Assembly: GCA_050693155.1 (NCBI GenBank)
Contig: JBOGWA010000012.1
Coordinates: forward strand, 1-6,306
DNA length: 6,306 bases
DNA from: JBOGWA01 sp050693155
GTDB lineage: Bacteria; Actinomycetota; UBA4738; CALAEC01
Direction of reading: 5' to 3'
Shown: in pieces, positions 5,564-6,306 of the stretch
How the letters are laid out: each line of letters starts with the position of its first letter
Numbering within the stretch: position 1 is the first letter of the stretch
Notes under the pieces: generated by a model
Databases searched by the model: none
Seen by the model: the letters and a program-made list of their open reading frames with translations, nothing else
What the model was told of the DNA's origin: nothing
Translations under genes and position numbers: made by a program

Positions 5564-6306
5564 CTAGTGGTCGCTAGCGCTCGTGAAGTTGAACGAGGAG
5601 ATCTGAAGCGCCGGGACGCGTGACGCGGCGAAGAAGAACTCGGACGCGAGCTCCGTTTCGCGCCCGACCATCTCGACGGCCTCAAGCGCGTCGATGATGG
5701 ACTGAGTGAATCGCAGGTTCTTCACGGGGTGGCGAATCTCCCCGTCCTCGATCAGCCAGGTTCCATCGCGCGTCATCCCCGTGATGACCGCCTCCTTCGG
5801 ATGCACGACGTTCGAATAGTGGAACCGGGTCACGAACAGTCCGCGCTTCGTTCCGGCGATCATATCCTCGAGGCTCGACTCGCCGGGTTCGAGGAAGAGG
5901 TTGAGTGGGAACGGCCCCTCGGGGTTCGGAGGCGGGAGCGCGTGTCCCGTGGATTCGTTCCCCGCCTGTTTCGCGCTCCGGCGGTCGTGGACGCCGGCGA
6001 GAACGACGCCATCCTTCACGAGGTCGACTCGCTGTTTTGGGGTTCCCTCGAAGTCGAATGGGAGCCCGAGTGTGAGTGGGGAGAGCGCATTGTCGAACAT
6101 CGAGATGCGCTCCGACATGAGCTTCTCGCCCATTCGCCCGGTGAAGCAGGATTTGCCCTCCACGATCTGCCTGCCGCCGAACCCCAAGAACGAGAGGAAG
6201 GCCGTGAGTGTGGAGACCGCCGCGGGCTCGAGCACGACCTCGTAGCGGCCGGGCTCGACGTCCTTTGGATGCTGGCTTTCCTCTGCCTTCCGGGACGCCC
6301 GCCGCC
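5564..6306 (-). CDS. TldD/PmbA family protein, TldE-like, C-terminal part (5' end outside window)
   Basis: C-terminal domain of a TldD/TldE (PmbA) protein. These form heterodimeric metalloproteases that degrade unfolded peptides or mature ribosomal peptides and antitoxins. The frame is open to the window edge, and family-like sequence (PGRYEVVLEPAAVS) crosses a GTG at 6235, so that codon is not the start. Visible landmarks are GFGGRQIVEGKSCFTGRMG, a segment beginning LGLPFDFEGTPKQR, GTKRGLFVTRFHYSN, then the TGMTRDGTWLIEDGEI strand pair. TldD carries the zinc site (HExxxH and a late Cys). Neither is seen here, although the N-terminal half is missing. The ending lacks the TldD Cys-containing tail, which favours the catalytically silent TldE/PmbA subunit. 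A tldD partner would be expected just upstream, beyond the window. The flavin oxidase gene follows 33 bp downstream. Confidence 0.88.
   Translation of the reverse strand, partial: RRASRKAEESQHPKDVEPGRYEVVLEPAAVSTLTAFLSFLGFGGRQIVEGKSCFTGRMGEKLMSERISMFDNALSPLTLGLPFDFEGTPKQRVDLVKDGVVLAGVHDRRSAKQAGNESTGHALPPPNPEGPFPLNLFLEPGESSLEDMIAGTKRGLFVTRFHYSNVVHPKEAVITGMTRDGTWLIEDGEIRHPVKNLRFTQSIIDALEAVEMVGRETELASEFFFAASRVPALQISSFNFTSASDH

Noticed and set aside
5530..5685. Longer start for the flavin oxidase (52 extra residues)
   Set aside because: This stretch overlaps the conserved end of the TldE-like gene and encodes a Ser/Arg-rich sequence with no similarity to the family. The ATG at 5529 gives the normal family length.

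Overview
The window is GC-rich, with GTG as well as ATG starts and some strong Shine-Dalgarno sites. It holds seven protein-coding genes packed with little spacing. Gene content (a LuxR-type HTH protein, a berberine-bridge-like flavin oxidase, a TldD/PmbA protein and a class-3-like aldehyde dehydrogenase) and base composition suggest a high-GC bacterium. Actinomycetota, perhaps a deep lineage such as Thermoleophilia, is my best guess, but no marker gene settles it. No tRNA, rRNA, CRISPR array, insertion sequence or phage gene was seen.

Layout from left to right. (1) Plus strand, 19-2405: an NAD(P)-dependent aldehyde dehydrogenase, then after 50 bp a HAD-superfamily hydrolase with non-standard motif I and II residues. 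(2) Minus strand, 3805-2402: a divergent CaCA-type (sodium/calcium exchanger-like) membrane protein, then 33 bp downstream a two-CBS-domain protein. The CBS gene ends tail to tail with the HAD gene and their stop codons overlap. (3) Plus strand, 3903-4109: a stand-alone 68-residue LuxR/GerE-type DNA-binding domain, divergent from the exchanger gene across a 97-bp spacer that carries a perfect inverted repeat. (4) Minus strand, 6306-4147: the C-terminal part of a TldE/PmbA-like protein, cut by the window edge, then 33 bp downstream a covalent-FAD oxidase. The oxidase gene converges on the HTH gene, and a perfect hairpin covers its stop codon.

The genes do not form an obvious single pathway. 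The most coherent local unit is the exchanger-CBS pair with the divergent small regulator. It could be a membrane ion exchanger, a nucleotide-sensing CBS partner and a local transcription factor, with the spacer palindrome as operator. That link rests on gene order and the palindrome only. Aldehyde dehydrogenase plus HAD hydrolase, and TldE plus flavin oxidase, may each be co-transcribed, but their substrates cannot be read from the sequence. I found no convincing novel defence, mobile or RNA-based system. The findings are mainly divergent active-site motifs and regulatory architecture.
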